A DNA stretch of 64,000 nt from Rhizobium leguminosarum (GTDB taxonomy: Bacteria > Pseudomonadota > Alphaproteobacteria > Rhizobiales > Rhizobiaceae). Shown piece by piece: positions 25,273-33,509 of the stretch; the stretch's first letter is position 1; each line of letters starts with the position of its first letter. The translations under genes and the position numbers were made by a program. The notes below the pieces were generated by a model. That model was not told the origin of the DNA. It did not search any database and was given only the letters and a program-made list of their open reading frames with translations. The DNA lies in NCBI RefSeq assembly GCF_004123835.1, contig NZ_MZMU01000010.1, positions 62,001 through 126,000 on the forward strand, read 5' to 3'.

Positions 25273-25314
25273 ACCGATACCGGCCCGCCGTGGCCGGTAT
25301 CGGTCTTCTTTTTT
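25273..25314 (+). terminator. Strong hairpin with T-run between receptor and permease genes
   Basis: A perfect 13-pair stem, ACCGATACCGGCC and its complement, with a six-base loop is followed by a run of six T at 25309-25314. It qualifies as an intrinsic terminator but lies inside an operon, eight bases after the receptor stop and 30 bases before the permease ATG. Partial readthrough is the likely outcome. Confidence 0.85.
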
Positions 25315-25344
25315 GCAGCATCTGCAAAGGTTTGCCAGGTATTC

Positions 25345-26286
25345 ATGATACGCTACATCCTCCAGCGCCTGTTCGGCATGATCGTCGTGATGTTTCTCGT
25401 CGTCACGATCGTCTTCGTCATCGTGCGCGTGACACCGGGAGATCCGGCCGCCGTCATGCTCGGGCCGGATGCGACGCCGCAGGATATTGCCGATCTCAGA
25501 TCCCGGCTCGGCCTCGATCAATCGCTCGGCCTGCAATATGTCTATTATCTCGGCCAGATGCTGAGAGGTGATCTCGGCCAGTCGATCTTCCTCAACATGC
25601 CTGTCACCTCGGCCTTGCTCGATCGGGCCGAGCCGACCTTCTTCCTGACCTTGTTTTCGCTCGCAATCGCCAGCATCATCGCCTTGCCGATCGGCATTTA
25701 TGCCGCCTATCGGCGCGGCTCCTTCGTCGACCAGGCGGCAACGACGCTCGCCATGTTTGCCGCCAGCATTCCGAGCTTCTGGCTCGGCCTGATCCTGATG
25801 CAGTTCTTCGCCGTCAGGCTCAACCTCTTCCCGGTCTCGGGTTATGGCGGTCCGGGCTCGACCTTTCTCGATCGGATGTATCATCTGACGCTGCCTGCCT
25901 TTGCGCTCGGCATCGTCTCCTCGGCGCTGATCCTGCGTTTCACCCGCGCGTCGATGCTCGATGTGCTTGGCGACGATTATATCCGCACCGCCCGCGCCAA
26001 GGGGCTGATCGAGCGCCGGGTGATCCTCAAGCACGCGCTGAAGAATGCGCTGATCCCGATCCTGACGGTGATCGGGCTGACGGCAGCGGTGCTGATATCT
26101 GGCGCCGTCGTCACCGAGACCGTCTTCGGCCTGCCGGGTGTCGGCAATCTCGTCGTCTCCGCGGTGCTGCGCCGCGACTATCCCGTCATCCAGGGCGCGC
26201 TGCTCGTTATCGCCGCTCTCTACGTGCTGATCAATTTTGCAATCGACATGCTCTATCTGCTGATCGATCCGAGGGTGCGCTACTGA
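25345..26286 (+). CDS. ABC transporter permease, DppB type
   Basis: A 313-residue inner-membrane permease. ATG 25345 gives MIRYILQRLFGMIVVMFLVV and the VRVTPGDPAAVMLGPDATPQ block that marks DppB-type subunits; the longer frame from 25228 runs through the terminator hairpin and is not credible. The EAA loop is DYIRTARAKGLIERRVILKH. The gene ends with a one-base overlap with the next permease (TGATG). Normal length. Confidence 0.92.
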   Translation: MIRYILQRLFGMIVVMFLVVTIVFVIVRVTPGDPAAVMLGPDATPQDIADLRSRLGLDQSLGLQYVYYLGQMLRGDLGQSIFLNMPVTSALLDRAEPTFFLTLFSLAIASIIALPIGIYAAYRRGSFVDQAATTLAMFAASIPSFWLGLILMQFFAVRLNLFPVSGYGGPGSTFLDRMYHLTLPAFALGIVSSALILRFTRASMLDVLGDDYIRTARAKGLIERRVILKHALKNALIPILTVIGLTAAVLISGAVVTETVFGLPGVGNLVVSAVLRRDYPVIQGALLVIAALYVLINFAIDMLYLLIDPRVRY

Positions 26287-27155
26287 TGGCCGATATCGCA
26301 ATCAAATCAGTCGAAGGCGAAGGCAGCAAATTCGTCAAGCGCCTGCTGAAGCGCAAGACGGTCGCCTTGGGTCTGCTGATCCTGACGATCTTCGTGCTTC
26401 TGGCGGTCTTCGCGCCTCTTGTCGCGCCCTATTCGCCGTCGAAGCTTTCCATCGTCAATCGGCTGAAGCCGCCGAGCGGCATGTTCTTCTTCGGCACAGA
26501 CGAGTTCGGCCGCGACGTCTTCTCGCGGACGATCTTCGCCGGCCGCCTGTCGCTGCTCGTCGGTGTTGCGGTCGTGACCCTGTCGGCCGTGATCGGCGTG
26601 ACGCTCGGCCTGCTTGCCGGCTTCTTCCAGAAGCTCGATACGCCGATCGCCCGGCTGATCGATGCAATGATGGCGTTTCCGGATATTCTGCTGGCGATTG
26701 CGCTCGTTGCTGCCCTCGGTCCCTCGTTGACGACCGTGATCATCGCGCTGTCGATCGTCTATGCGCCGCGGCTTGCCCGCATCGTTCGTGCTTCGACGCT
26801 GGTCATTCGTGAACTCCCCTATGTCGAGGCGGCGAGGGCGCTCGGCATTTCGACCTTCCACATCATGACACGGCATGTGCTGCGCAATCTGCTGTCGCCG
26901 ATCCTCGTGCAGGCCACCTTCCTCTTCGCCAGCGCGATGCTTGCCGAAGCCGGCCTGTCTTTCCTCGGCCTCGGCGTTAGCCCCGAAATCCCGACCTGGG
27001 GAACGATGATCGCCGCCGGCCGCCAATATATCGGCCAGGCCGACTGGATGACGCTGTTTCCTGGTGTCGCCATCATCCTCTCCGTACTGTCGCTGCAGAT
27101 GGTCGGCGATGGCCTCAGGGACATGCTCGATCCAAAACTGCGCAAGGATCTCTGA
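26286..27155 (+). CDS. ABC transporter permease, DppC type
   Basis: A 289-residue inner-membrane permease translated in coupling with the DppB-type gene. The first helix is in residues 25-45 (KTVALGLLILTIFVLLAVFA), followed by the block FFGTDEFGRDVFSRTIFAGR. The EAA loop reads YVEAARALGISTFHIMTRHV and the C-terminus is MVGDGLRDMLDPKLRKDL. All are typical of the family. It completes the membrane channel of the third Opp system. Confidence 0.92.
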   Translation: MADIAIKSVEGEGSKFVKRLLKRKTVALGLLILTIFVLLAVFAPLVAPYSPSKLSIVNRLKPPSGMFFFGTDEFGRDVFSRTIFAGRLSLLVGVAVVTLSAVIGVTLGLLAGFFQKLDTPIARLIDAMMAFPDILLAIALVAALGPSLTTVIIALSIVYAPRLARIVRASTLVIRELPYVEAARALGISTFHIMTRHVLRNLLSPILVQATFLFASAMLAEAGLSFLGLGVSPEIPTWGTMIAAGRQYIGQADWMTLFPGVAIILSVLSLQMVGDGLRDMLDPKLRKDL

Positions 27156-27220
27156 TCCGCCGATCAAGCGTCGGCCCAATCGAAATTCGCCAAATCGAAA
27201 ATTGCATGACAGGAGTTTGC

Positions 27221-27718
27221 GTGAATCAGTTTCCTACCGCCGCCGGCAAGGTCGAGAACTCGCCTTACGAACGGCTTGCCGCCCTCGGCATTGCGCTTCC
27301 GCCGCCGCCGCCGCCGATTGCTAATTTCGTCACGCACGTGATCGAAGGCAATATGCTCTACCTCTCCGGCCAGGGACCGCGCGAGGCCGACGGTTTCATG
27401 CATGCCGGCAAGGTCGGCGGTGGGATCAGTGTCGACGAGGCCTACGGCCATGCGCGGCTGACCGGCATCAACCTGCTTGCCGTCATGCAGGATGCGCTCG
27501 GTGATCTCTCCCGCGTCAAGCGGGTGGTCAAGCTGCTCGGCATGGTCAATGCCGTGCCTGATTTCGAGGATCATCCGAGCGTCATCAATGGCTGCTCGGA
27601 TCTGCTGATCGAAGTCTTCGGCGCGGCAGGCGAACATGCCCGCTCGGCCGTTGGCTTCGGCTCGCTGCCCGGCAACATCACCGTCGAGATCGAGGCGATC
27701 GTCGCCTTGCATGGCTGA
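27221..27718 (+). CDS. RidA/YjgF-family protein
   Basis: A 165-residue member of the RidA superfamily, the longer subgroup that starts with a segment like SPYERLAALGIALPPPPPPI before the chorismate-mutase-like core (MLYLSGQGPRE, RVVKLLGMVNAVPDFEDHPS, RSAVGFGSLPGNITVEIEAI). RidA hydrolyses reactive enamines and imines released by PLP enzymes. The start is GTG 27221, set by AGGAG six bases ahead; the ATG at 27206 has no site. It precedes the SelA-like PLP gene by 68 bases, which suggests that it deals with that enzyme's product. Confidence 0.88.
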   Translation: MNQFPTAAGKVENSPYERLAALGIALPPPPPPIANFVTHVIEGNMLYLSGQGPREADGFMHAGKVGGGISVDEAYGHARLTGINLLAVMQDALGDLSRVKRVVKLLGMVNAVPDFEDHPSVINGCSDLLIEVFGAAGEHARSAVGFGSLPGNITVEIEAIVALHG

Positions 27719-27786
27719 CGGGAGCTCGACACATTTGATCGACCGCCCCATGTTTCGTTTTTCGACCCAGAATCCTGGAGACCTCC

Positions 27787-28983
27787 ATGTCCACTGATAT
27801 CCGTCCGTCGCTTGGCCTTCGCCCTGTCATCAATGTATCGGGCACGATGACCAGCCTCGGCGCCTCGATCGTCGTTCCCGAAGCGATCAGCGCGATGGCA
27901 TCGATCCTGCCGCACTTCGTCGAGATCAACGACCTGCAGCGTAAGGCCAGCGCCGTCATCGCAAGGCTGACCGGCAGCGAGGCGGGCTTCGTCACCGCCT
28001 CCTGCTCGGCCGGCATTTCGCTTGCCGTCGCCGGCGCAATCACCGGCAACAACCTGCTGGCGATCGAGAAGCTGCCGGATGTGGTGCCGGAGAAGAACGA
28101 AGTGCTGGTGCAGATGGGCCATGTCGTCAGTTACGGCGCTCCGGTCGACCAGGCGATTCGGCTTGCCGGCGGCAAGGTCGTGCTTGTCGGGCAGGCGACC
28201 TCGACGCATCGCTTCCACATGGAAAACGCCATCACCGACAGGACGGCGGCCGCCGTCTATGTCGTCTCCCACCATGTCGTCGACTACGGCCTTTTGAACC
28301 TCAAGGAATTCGTCGAGATCGCTCATGCCAAGGGCGTGCCCGTCATCGTCGATGCGGCCTCGGAATATGATCTCAGGCTTTTCCTGGAGCAGGGGGCCGA
28401 TATCGCCCTTTACTCCGGCCACAAATTCCTCGGTGGCCCGACTTCGGGCATCGTGGCCGGCAGGAAGGAGCTGGTGCGTCATGCCTTCCTGCAGAACATG
28501 GGCATCGGCCGCGGCATGAAGGTCGGCAAAGAGAGCATCTTCGGCGTCATGGCGGCACTCGAAGCCTGGGAAAGCCGCGACCATGCCGGCATCCGGGAAC
28601 GCGAGACCGGCTATCTCAACCTCTGGAAGCGCACGCTCGACGGCCGCCCCGGCCTCACCGCGCTTATCGAGCCCGATCCGACCCACAATCCGCTCGATCG
28701 GCTGCGCCTGATCGTCGATCCCGAGCAGGCGCATATCACCGCCTGGGATCTGGCCGATGCGCTTGCCAAGGGCAGCCCGCCGATCATCGTGCGCGATCAC
28801 GAGGTGGAGCACCGCTATTTCTACCTCGACCCCTGCAACCTGCACCCGGGCGAGGAGACGGTCGTCGCGGAGCGCCTGGCGCAGGAACTCGACAAGGCAC
28901 GTGCTTCCAACGAGATCATCGCAACGCCGATCGAAAACCGCAGCAGGCACCGCTTCGATGGTGCACTGCGCTGGCCGGATTGA
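27787..28983 (+). CDS. SelA-like PLP-dependent enzyme, probable ammonia-lyase or aminotransferase
   Basis: A 398-residue fold-type I PLP enzyme related to selenocysteine synthase and D-glucosaminate-6-phosphate ammonia-lyase. The N-terminus [20 protein letters not shown] is the SelA-type opening. [11 protein letters not shown] holds the cofactor aspartate, and Lys213 in [17 protein letters not shown] is the expected Schiff-base lysine. It is clearly shorter than true SelA (about 460) and sits with a transporter, not with selB or tRNA-Sec genes, so selenocysteine synthesis is unlikely. With RidA beside it, an elimination that yields an enamine is the best guess. Substrate unknown; a sugar-amine or beta-substituted amino acid is plausible. 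Confidence 0.8.
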   Translation: MSTDIRPSLGLRPVINVSGTMTSLGASIVVPEAISAMASILPHFVEINDLQRKASAVIARLTGSEAGFVTASCSAGISLAVAGAITGNNLLAIEKLPDVVPEKNEVLVQMGHVVSYGAPVDQAIRLAGGKVVLVGQATSTHRFHMENAITDRTAAAVYVVSHHVVDYGLLNLKEFVEIAHAKGVPVIVDAASEYDLRLFLEQGADIALYSGHKFLGGPTSGIVAGRKELVRHAFLQNMGIGRGMKVGKESIFGVMAALEAWESRDHAGIRERETGYLNLWKRTLDGRPGLTALIEPDPTHNPLDRLRLIVDPEQAHITAWDLADALAKGSPPIIVRDHEVEHRYFYLDPCNLHPGEETVVAERLAQELDKARASNEIIATPIENRSRHRFDGALRWPD

Positions 28984-29015
28984 TCCGCCGCTTACCCGTC
29001 GCAAGAGGAGCCGCC

Positions 29016-30851
29016 ATGGCCAGCCCCCAAACCCAACCGATCCAGACGACGACCGACGTTCTTGCCGTCGAAAGGCTGACGACATCCTTCCTGGTGGACG
29101 GCGTCTGGAAACAGGTCGTGCGCGACGTCTCCTTCACCGTCGCTCCGGCGGAAACGGTGGCGATCGTCGGCGAATCCGGGTCGGGCAAGAGCGTCACCTC
29201 GCTCTCGATCATGCGGCTGCTGCAGGCGGATACGAGCCGTGTCGAGGGCCGGGTCATGCTCGGCGGACGCGACCTTTTGGCCCTGCCGGAAAATGCCATG
29301 CGGCAGGTGCGCGGCAACGAGGTGGCGATGATCTTCCAGGAGCCGATGACATCGCTCAATCCGCTCTTCACCATCGGCGACCAGATTTCCGAGGCGCTGC
29401 TCTGCCATTCCGATATGAGCAGGGCCGATGCCAAAGCTGAGACGATCCGGCTGCTGGAAAAGGTCCGCATCCCCTCGGCCGCCTCACGCTTCGGCGAATA
29501 TCCGCATCGTTTTTCCGGCGGTATGCGCCAGCGGGTGATGATCGCCATGGCACTCGCCAGCCGGCCGAAGTTGTTGATTGCCGACGAGCCGACGACGGCG
29601 CTCGATGTGACCATCCAGGGCCAGATCCTCGATCTCATCAAGACGCTGCAGGACGAAGAGGGGACCTCCGTTCTCTTCATCACCCATGACATGGGTGTCG
29701 TTGCCGAGATCGCCGACCGGACGGTGGTTATGTATCGCGGCGAACAGGTGGAAAGCGGCGCCACCGCCGATATCTTCCATCGAGGCAAACATCCCTATAC
29801 GAGAGCGCTGCTGTCAGCCGTGCCGGTGCTCGGCTCGATGCAAGGCAGGCAAAGGCCGCTGCGCTTTCCCGTGGTCAATACCGCAACGGGTGAATCGGAC
29901 ATTCCCGCTGAGGTCGCCAATACGGTGGCAGCGACGCCCGTCCTGCAGGTGAAGAACCTCACCAAGCGTTTCGACATTCATTCCGGCCTGTTTGGCCGGC
30001 TGACCAGCCGAGTGCATGCCGTCGAAAACGTCTCCTTCGATCTTCATGCTGGCGAGACGCTGTCGCTCGTCGGCGAATCCGGCTGCGGCAAATCGACGAC
30101 CGGCCGCGCCATCATGCGGCTCATCGAGCCGCAGGCCGGTTCTGTTCTCGTCGAGGGCAGGGAGGTGCTCGGCCTCGACAGGAAGGATCTGCGCGAGATG
30201 CGCAAGTCGGTGCAGATGATCTTCCAGGATCCCTTTGCCAGCCTCAATCCGCGCATGACGGTCGGTGCTGCGATCGCCGAACCCTATCTCGAACACAAGA
30301 TGGGCACCGCGAGGGAGGCGAAAGATATCGTCGCCGATCTTTTGGTGAAGGTCGGCCTGTTACCGGAGATGGCCGCGCGTTATCCGCATGAATTTTCCGG
30401 CGGCCAGCGCCAGCGCATCTGCATTGCCCGCGCGCTCGCCTTGCAACCGAAGGTCATCGTCGCCGACGAAAGCGTGTCGGCGCTCGACGTCTCGATCAAG
30501 GCGCAGGTCATCAACCTGATGCTCGACCTGCAGCAGAGCCTCAACCTCGCCTTCCTGTTCATCTCGCACGACATGGCGGTGGTCGAACGCGTCAGCCATC
30601 GCGTGGCGGTGATGTATCTCGGCGAGATCGTCGAGATCGGCCCGCGGGCCGCAGTCTTCGAAAATCCGCAGCATCCCTATACGAAAAAACTCATCGCGGC
30701 AGTGCCCGTGCCCGATCCGGACCGCCGCCACGAAAAGCGGATGGTGGCGAATGACGAGATCAAGAGCCCGATGCGCCCGGTCGACTATCAGCCTGCGACC
30801 ACGTCTTATCGCGAAGTCGGGCGGGGCCATCTGGTCATGGCCGAGCGGTAG
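29016..30851 (+). CDS. Fused Opp/Dpp-type ABC ATPase (two nucleotide-binding domains)
   Basis: A 611-residue protein with two ATPase domains for the third Opp system. Domain 1: GESGSGKSV, FSGGMRQRVMIAMAL, LIADEPTTALD. Domain 2: GESGCGKST, FSGGQRQRICIARAL, VIVADESVSALD. It carries an extra C-terminal stretch of about 45 residues after AVPVPDPDRRHEKR that lacks known motifs. ATG 29016 has GAGGAG in front. The gene ends 13 bases from the convergent phosphatase gene. Its domain order and sequence resemble the fused ATPase at the end of the AmiC-led operon, so the two are likely paralogues. Confidence 0.92.
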   Translation: MASPQTQPIQTTTDVLAVERLTTSFLVDGVWKQVVRDVSFTVAPAETVAIVGESGSGKSVTSLSIMRLLQADTSRVEGRVMLGGRDLLALPENAMRQVRGNEVAMIFQEPMTSLNPLFTIGDQISEALLCHSDMSRADAKAETIRLLEKVRIPSAASRFGEYPHRFSGGMRQRVMIAMALASRPKLLIADEPTTALDVTIQGQILDLIKTLQDEEGTSVLFITHDMGVVAEIADRTVVMYRGEQVESGATADIFHRGKHPYTRALLSAVPVLGSMQGRQRPLRFPVVNTATGESDIPAEVANTVAATPVLQVKNLTKRFDIHSGLFGRLTSRVHAVENVSFDLHAGETLSLVGESGCGKSTTGRAIMRLIEPQAGSVLVEGREVLGLDRKDLREMRKSVQMIFQDPFASLNPRMTVGAAIAEPYLEHKMGTAREAKDIVADLLVKVGLLPEMAARYPHEFSGGQRQRICIARALALQPKVIVADESVSALDVSIKAQVINLMLDLQQSLNLAFLFISHDMAVVERVSHRVAVMYLGEIVEIGPRAAVFENPQHPYTKKLIAAVPVPDPDRRHEKRMVANDEIKSPMRPVDYQPATTSYREVGRGHLVMAER

Positions 30852-30864
30852 CCGAGGTCGAAGT

Positions 30865-31611
30865 TTAGAGAAGCCGTCGGCGCAACGCGGCCAGATCGGT
30901 CGGGGTCAGGCCGACCCCTGTGAGATAGTCCGCCGCACCGCCATAGGTCCGGCGGATATGATCGAGCGTCGCCCGCATCGTCTGTGGTTCGCAGGCGAGA
31001 AAACGCTCGATCAGGGCAGGGGCGGTGCCACGCTCCAGCGCCTTTTCACGCAGTCTGCCGATCAGCGGCCCGGAAATCGTTGCGGTCAGGGCATAGTCGC
31101 CGATGATGGCATCGTCGTCGACATCGGCAAGCGACAGCAGGATTGCCGAAATGATGCCGGTGCGATCCTTGCCGGCGCTGCAATGATAGAGCACGATACC
31201 ATCAGGCGCATCGGCAATGGCACGCAGCACCGCGCCGACCGCTTCCCTGCAGGTATCCAGCGCATCCCGGTAGCGCATCGACATGTCGAAAGGCGCGTCT
31301 TCGGAACTGGCCGCTATGTCGATCGGCGCCAGCCCGTGGAAAAGCGAGGTATTGTGGAAGCGGACGGCCGGATGGGACCTGAACGGGTTCTCTTCCACCG
31401 CGGTTTCCTCAGCATTGCGCAGGTCGATGACCGTCGTTACGCCGGTCTCCAGCAAAGTGTCGATATCGCCTTCGCTGAGACGATGAAGCCCATCCCCTCT
31501 CAGAACGGAGCGCCAGCGTGTCGTTTCCGCGGTGCGGGTGGCATAGCCCCCGAGATCGCGAACGTTGAATGCTCCCTCGAGAGCAAGGAGGCGGTCGAAG
31601 GTCTGGCTCAT
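30865..31611 (-). CDS. Tyrosine-phosphatase-like protein (Y_phosphatase3 family)
   Basis: A 248-residue protein with the CX5R phosphatase loop HCSAGKDRTG (Cys144, Arg150). The N-terminal FNVRDLGGYATRTAETTRW is typical of the bacterial Y_phosphatase3/DSP-like family, which includes Mycobacterium PtpB and lipid or inositol phosphatases. ATG 31611 overlaps the permease stop by one base; the longer frame runs back into the permease gene. As the last gene of a CUT1 transporter operon that begins with a metallophosphoesterase, it more likely acts on an imported phosphorylated metabolite than on proteins. That is an inference from context. Confidence 0.88.
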   Translation of the reverse strand: MSQTFDRLLALEGAFNVRDLGGYATRTAETTRWRSVLRGDGLHRLSEGDIDTLLETGVTTVIDLRNAEETAVEENPFRSHPAVRFHNTSLFHGLAPIDIAASSEDAPFDMSMRYRDALDTCREAVGAVLRAIADAPDGIVLYHCSAGKDRTGIISAILLSLADVDDDAIIGDYALTATISGPLIGRLREKALERGTAPALIERFLACEPQTMRATLDHIRRTYGGAADYLTGVGLTPTDLAALRRRLL

Positions 31612-32486
31612 CAGCGGATTCCGGATTTCATGAAGGAGTCGATGACATGGCGCTGCAGCACCAGATAGATGACAAGGATGGGCAGGCTTGCCAGCGTCGC
31701 CGCCGCCATCAGCGGCCCCCAGAGATTGCCTTCCTGTGTCATGAAGGTCTGCAGCGCGATCTGGACGACGGAATTCTCGATCTTGCGCGAGAGCAGCAGC
31801 GGCCAGAAATATTCGTTCCAGGCCGAGATGAAGGCGAGGATGCCGAGCGAGGCGATCGGCGCGCGCATGTTCGGAGCAACGATCTGCCACAGGATGCGCC
31901 AGTGCCCGGCGCCGTCGAGGCGCGCCGCTTCCAGGATCTCGGTCGGGAAGGAGCGCATGGCGTGGTAGAGCAGCAGGATGGCGAAGGCAGCGACCGCATT
32001 CGGCACGACGAGGCCGGAAAGCGTATCGAGCAGACCGAGCCGCGAGGCGAGAACATAATTCGGGATCATCGTCACCTGGAAGGGCACGAGCCAGGACAGC
32101 GCGATCAGCCCATGCACGACACCGGCGATCCGCATGCGCCAGCGCACCAGCGCATAGGCCGCGAGCAGGCCGGTCAGGGCCTGGAACAGCGCGGTTGCCG
32201 CCGCCACGACCATCGTATTCAGGAGAATGCGCAGCATCGGCATCTTCGTCAGCACGAAGGCGTAGTTTTCCAATGACGGCGCCGACGGCCAGAGCGTGGT
32301 GGAAAAGATGTCGTTCTCGGCCCGCAGCGACGTCGCCACCATCCAGTAGAGCGGGAAGATCGCCAGCAGCGACAGCACGATCATCATCAGATGCACGCCG
32401 GCCCCGCGCGTTCGCGCCGGCAGCGTCTCGTATGCGCGGGGACGAGATGATGCGGTTGGCGGGCTGCCGTCGCGGTCAGTTGTCAT
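31611..32486 (-). CDS. Sugar-type ABC permease, MalG/UgpE-like
   Basis: A 291-residue inner-membrane permease of the CUT1 class. The first helix is MMIVLSLLAIFPLYWMVATS, preceded by about 35 polar residues. The EAA loop reads EILEAARLDGAGHWRILWQI, and the C-terminus LQRHVIDSFMKSGIR is the usual MalG-type ending. I chose ATG 32486 because AGAGG lies ten bases ahead of it; ATG 32495 is too close to that site. The start overlaps the MalF-type gene by 11 bases. Confidence 0.9.
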   Translation of the reverse strand: MTTDRDGSPPTASSRPRAYETLPARTRGAGVHLMMIVLSLLAIFPLYWMVATSLRAENDIFSTTLWPSAPSLENYAFVLTKMPMLRILLNTMVVAAATALFQALTGLLAAYALVRWRMRIAGVVHGLIALSWLVPFQVTMIPNYVLASRLGLLDTLSGLVVPNAVAAFAILLLYHAMRSFPTEILEAARLDGAGHWRILWQIVAPNMRAPIASLGILAFISAWNEYFWPLLLSRKIENSVVQIALQTFMTQEGNLWGPLMAAATLASLPILVIYLVLQRHVIDSFMKSGIR

Positions 32487-33423
32487 AGACGGCATACCTC
32501 TTCATCAGGCGAAGGCAGACGAAGGCGATCACGGCAAAACCGGCGAAGGTGATCATCCCGGCCGCAGCGCTCCAGCCGGCCGACATCGTCTCGAAGCCGT
32601 ATTCCCAGAGCAGATAGAAGATGTTGGTCGTGGATTTCAGCGGTCCGCCATTGGTGAGCACGTTGATATAGGCAAAGCTCCATTGCGCGCCGAAGAGGAT
32701 CGTCATCATCGACAGAAGCAGGATCGTCGGCGACAGCAGCGGCAGGCGGATATCGCGGATGATCTTCCAACGGCTGGCGCCGTCGATACGCGCGGCCTCG
32801 ATATAGGATTGATCGATGCCGGCGTTGGCGGCGGAAAACAGCAGCGTCGAAAAGCCGATCAGCTTCCAGCCGGTGATCCAGATCAGCGTCGCCAGCGCAT
32901 AATCGGGATCGGTGAGGAAGCCGATGCGGCCGAGACCGAGCGCTTCGAGCCAGTGATTGACCAGCCCGTGATCGTCGTTGAGCAGCCAGCGCCAGAGTAC
33001 GGCGGCGACAACGGGCGCGACGATCATCGGCACGAAGATCAGCGTGCGGTAGACGAGGCGCGGCCAGCCCTGCAGATCCTGCGTCAGTATGGCGACGAAG
33101 AGGGGAATGACCACCGACATCGGGAAGAGGCCGACGATATAAAGCACCGTATTCCAGAGCGCGGTGCGCATCTCGGCAAGCGCAAACAGGCGGCGGTAGT
33201 TGTCGAAGCCGACGAAGCGCTGCGGCGCGGTCGGCAGCATGTTCCACTGGTAGAAGGATAACTGGAAGGCTTCGACGAGTGGAATATAGGTCCACACCAG
33301 CAGCAGGATCAGCGCCGGCGCCAGATAGAACCACGGCGCAGCCCCCGCACCTCGCTCGCGGGGGAGGGCGCGCCGGCTTTCCATCGTCATCGGTCGGGCC
33401 AGATCGGCCTGGATATCGGTCAT
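32476..33423 (-). CDS. Sugar-type ABC permease, MalF/UgpA-like
   Basis: A 315-residue CUT1 permease with six predicted membrane helices; the first is WFYLAPALILLLVWTYIPLV. The periplasmic segment PQRFVGFDNYRRLFALAEMR and the EAA loop YIEAARIDGASRWKIIRDIR are standard for this class. It follows the binding-protein gene after 73 bases that contain a hairpin and half of a tandem repeat. No ATPase gene is present in the operon, so it must borrow one from elsewhere. Confidence 0.9.
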   Translation of the reverse strand: MTDIQADLARPMTMESRRALPRERGAGAAPWFYLAPALILLLVWTYIPLVEAFQLSFYQWNMLPTAPQRFVGFDNYRRLFALAEMRTALWNTVLYIVGLFPMSVVIPLFVAILTQDLQGWPRLVYRTLIFVPMIVAPVVAAVLWRWLLNDDHGLVNHWLEALGLGRIGFLTDPDYALATLIWITGWKLIGFSTLLFSAANAGIDQSYIEAARIDGASRWKIIRDIRLPLLSPTILLLSMMTILFGAQWSFAYINVLTNGGPLKSTTNIFYLLWEYGFETMSAGWSAAAGMITFAGFAVIAFVCLRLMKRYAVYDN

Positions 33424-33443
33424 GGAATTCGTCCCAAAACAGG

Positions 33444-33471
33444 GCCGGCCGAAGGGTAAGCCCCGGCCGGC
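33444..33471 (-). other. Intercistronic hairpin after a binding-protein gene
   Basis: Seven-pair arms GCCGGCC and GGCCGGC enclose 14 bases that can themselves pair (GGG with CCC). The element lies between the binding-protein stop and the MalF-type start. No T-run follows, so a stabilising or attenuating role is more likely than full termination. Confidence 0.65.
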
Positions 33472-33479
33472 GGCTCCTC

Positions 33480-33509
33480 GTTCAAGGCATCAGGGTTCAA
33501 GGCATCAGG
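33480..33509 (-). repeat. 15-base tandem duplication spanning a stop codon
   Basis: The unit GTTCAAGGCATCAGG (plus strand) occurs twice head to tail. On the coding strand it covers the last codons of the binding-protein gene, CTG ATG CCT TGA, and repeats them just past the stop. It looks like a recent slippage event with no effect on the protein. Confidence 0.9.

Noticed and set aside
25228..25344. An earlier start for the DppB-type permease
   Set aside because: It would place the terminator hairpin inside the coding region and add about 39 residues with no family match.
27787..28983. Selenocysteine synthase (SelA)
   Set aside because: The protein is about 60 residues too short, and there is no selB, selD or tRNA-Sec gene nearby. 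The transporter and RidA context favours a catabolic PLP enzyme.
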